Part shown: piece by piece, positions 63,030 to 64,000 of the stretch | Numbering within the stretch: the stretch's first letter is position 1 | How the letters are laid out: each line of letters opens with the position of its first letter | From: Cricetomys ansorgei | Taxonomy: Eukaryota; Chordata; Mammalia; Rodentia; Nesomyidae | Direction: 5' to 3' | DNA length: 64,000 nt | NCBI GenBank assembly: GCA_026225945.1 | Contig: JAMJFZ010000320.1 | Coordinates: 8,065,001 to 8,129,000 of the forward strand | Made by a program: the position numbers and the translations under genes | Notes under the pieces: model-generated | Databases searched by the model: none | What the model saw: only the letters and a program-made list of their open reading frames with translations | Told to the model about the DNA's origin: nothing

Positions 63030-63520
63030 CCCTGAGAATATATGTTTGATAACTCAGAATACACAAAACCCTTGAAAAATACAATTCACCCTGTATGAAC
63101 TAGGAATTTGAATATAGCCACAACTGTGAAGGGAATTGAATTTATAATTAAAAAAAAATTCACAGAAATGAAGTCTCTAGTTCCAGATGGTTTCACTGGA
63201 GAATTTACCAAATGTTGAAAGAGGAGTTGGCCCAGTCTCTACACAACCTCTTTCAGAAAATAGAAAAGGAGGGGACACTTCCAATTCATTTTATGAAACT
63301 AGTATGGCTCTGATAGTAAAGCCAGAGACAGTATGAAGATCCACAGCCAGAGGGCCCTGAAAGCTAAGTAGGGTGGGGCCTGGACGGTACTTGGGTGGAG
63401 AGAGCTGTAGGTCAGTATTCCTTTTGAGCATGCACACAAACATCCTTAGTAAAATATTACTAAATAGAGTTCAGCAATATGAAGAAAAGCTACACATCAC
63501 TGCCAGTGGGGTTTGCCCCA
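63030..63520 (+). mobile_element. L1 ORF2 relic, part 1
   Basis: Sense L1 ORF2 reverse-transcriptase region: GTTCCAGATGGTTTCACTGG, AATTTACCAAATG, AGAAAATAGAAAAGG, then TAGTAAAATATTACTAAATAG and CACATCACTGCCAGTGGGG. Stops and indels throughout; about 85 bp at 63335-63420 aligns poorly. Confidence 0.75.
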
Positions 63521-63524
63521 TGGA

Positions 63525-63785
63525 CCCCAGGAGTGGTGGTTTTAATAGTAACAGCCCCCATGGGTTCATAGAGGTGTTGCCTTGTTGGAGGAAGTGTGTC
63601 CCTGGGGGGTGAGCTTTGAGATTTTCAAAAGCCTGTGGCTAGGCCCAGTATCTCTTTCTGCCTGCAGATCAGGATGTAGCTCTCAGCTACTAGCCCTCTG
63701 AAACTGTTAACAAGCTCCCAGTTAAATGCTTTCTTTTCTAAGAGTTGCCTTGGTCATGGTGTCTCTTCCCAGCAATAAGACTGGT
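63525..63785 (+). mobile_element. ORR1-type MaLR LTR inserted in L1
   Basis: GTGGTGGTTTTAATAGTAAC, GAGGTGTTGCCTTGTTGGAG, AGGATGTAGCTCTCAGC, CTCTGAAACTGTTAACAAGC and the CAGCAATAAGACTGGTGAC end, with an internal deletion. It splits the L1. Confidence 0.85.
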
Positions 63786-63930
63786 GACTCTGACACCAGA
63801 AAACTTTAAAATCAGTCAAAGCAACTTGCCATATTCACAAGCTGAAAAGGAGAAATCACACGATCAGATAAATGAGCATATTCGTGCAGCAATGGTGTTG
63901 GGCAAAACGCAATGTCCATTCATGACCTTT
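63786..63930 (+). mobile_element. L1 ORF2 relic, part 2
   Basis: GCAACTTGCCATATTCACAAG, AAAAGGAGAAATCACACG and AACGCAATGTCCATTCATGAC continue the ORF2 sequence interrupted at about 63522. Confidence 0.7.
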
Positions 63931-63938
63931 AAAACTCC

Positions 63939-64000
63939 CAGAGCTGAGGTGGTGGCTTGTGTCTTTAGCCTCAGCATTGGGAGGCAGAGGCAGGCAGATC
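63939..64000 (+). mobile_element. B1 SINE, cut by window end
   Basis: GAGCTGAGGTGGTGGCTTGTG and GCATTGGGAGGCAGAGGCAGG are the first half of a sense B1; the rest lies beyond the window. Confidence 0.85.

Overview
The window is non-coding-rich genomic DNA from a muroid rodent. The evidence is the repeat content: many B1, B2-clade (B2/B3) and B4/ID-type SINEs, rodent MaLR LTRs of the MT and ORR1 types, a URR1-type hAT element, and old L1 fragments, over a background of decayed mammal-wide repeats (L2, MIR, MLT1-like, 3' ends of old L1). ID elements are few, which argues against rat; the species is not resolved. No bacterial-type gene, rRNA, tRNA gene or CRISPR array is visible. Nearly all open reading frames fall in simple repeats, SINEs or LTRs.

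Layout. 0-9.5 kb: MT-type and MLT1-like LTRs with B1 copies, and a compound CA repeat at 8.2-8.5 kb. 9.55-10.16 kb: a 0.6-kb minisatellite of 7- and 9-bp GGAGCCT-type units. 10.2-26 kb: old L1 3' end, B4/B2/B1 SINEs, L1 ORF2 pieces at 17 kb, an ORR1 at 22.7 kb, and a probable antisense LTR at 20.2-20.7 kb. 26.7 kb: the only segment that looks like a cellular coding exon, 42 codons followed by a splice-donor-like AAG|GTAACC; the gene is not identified. 27-36 kb: mostly unique DNA with L2, SINEs and a compound CA repeat at 34.7 kb. 36.9-38.2 kb: an ancient ERVL-like LTR split by a 572-bp CpG-rich solo LTR (TG...CA ends, 5-bp target duplication) and by a second LTR-like insert. 40.9-41.7 kb: repeat-free AT-rich DNA with clustered homeodomain-type cores, a candidate conserved enhancer. 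44.7 kb: URR1.

47.3-52.3 kb: a decayed sense-strand endogenous retrovirus (class I, gammaretrovirus-like): nucleocapsid zinc knuckles, protease, reverse transcriptase, a nested LTR fragment, RT connection/RNase H, about 2.1 kb of unassigned interior and a 3' LTR. It has frameshifts, stops and lost key residues and no visible 5' LTR. A related LTR end lies at 58.4 kb.

55.9-56.8 kb: an uninterrupted 466-bp homopurine tract followed by further short tandem repeats. 62.76-62.86 kb: a perfect 53-bp tandem duplication. 63.0-63.9 kb: an L1 ORF2 relic split by an ORR1 LTR; a B1 runs off the window end.

All repeat calls are from recognition of family consensus by eye, so boundaries are approximate (usually within about 10-30 bp). 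No genes act together in an operon sense; the window reads as intergenic or intronic DNA with at most one exon.
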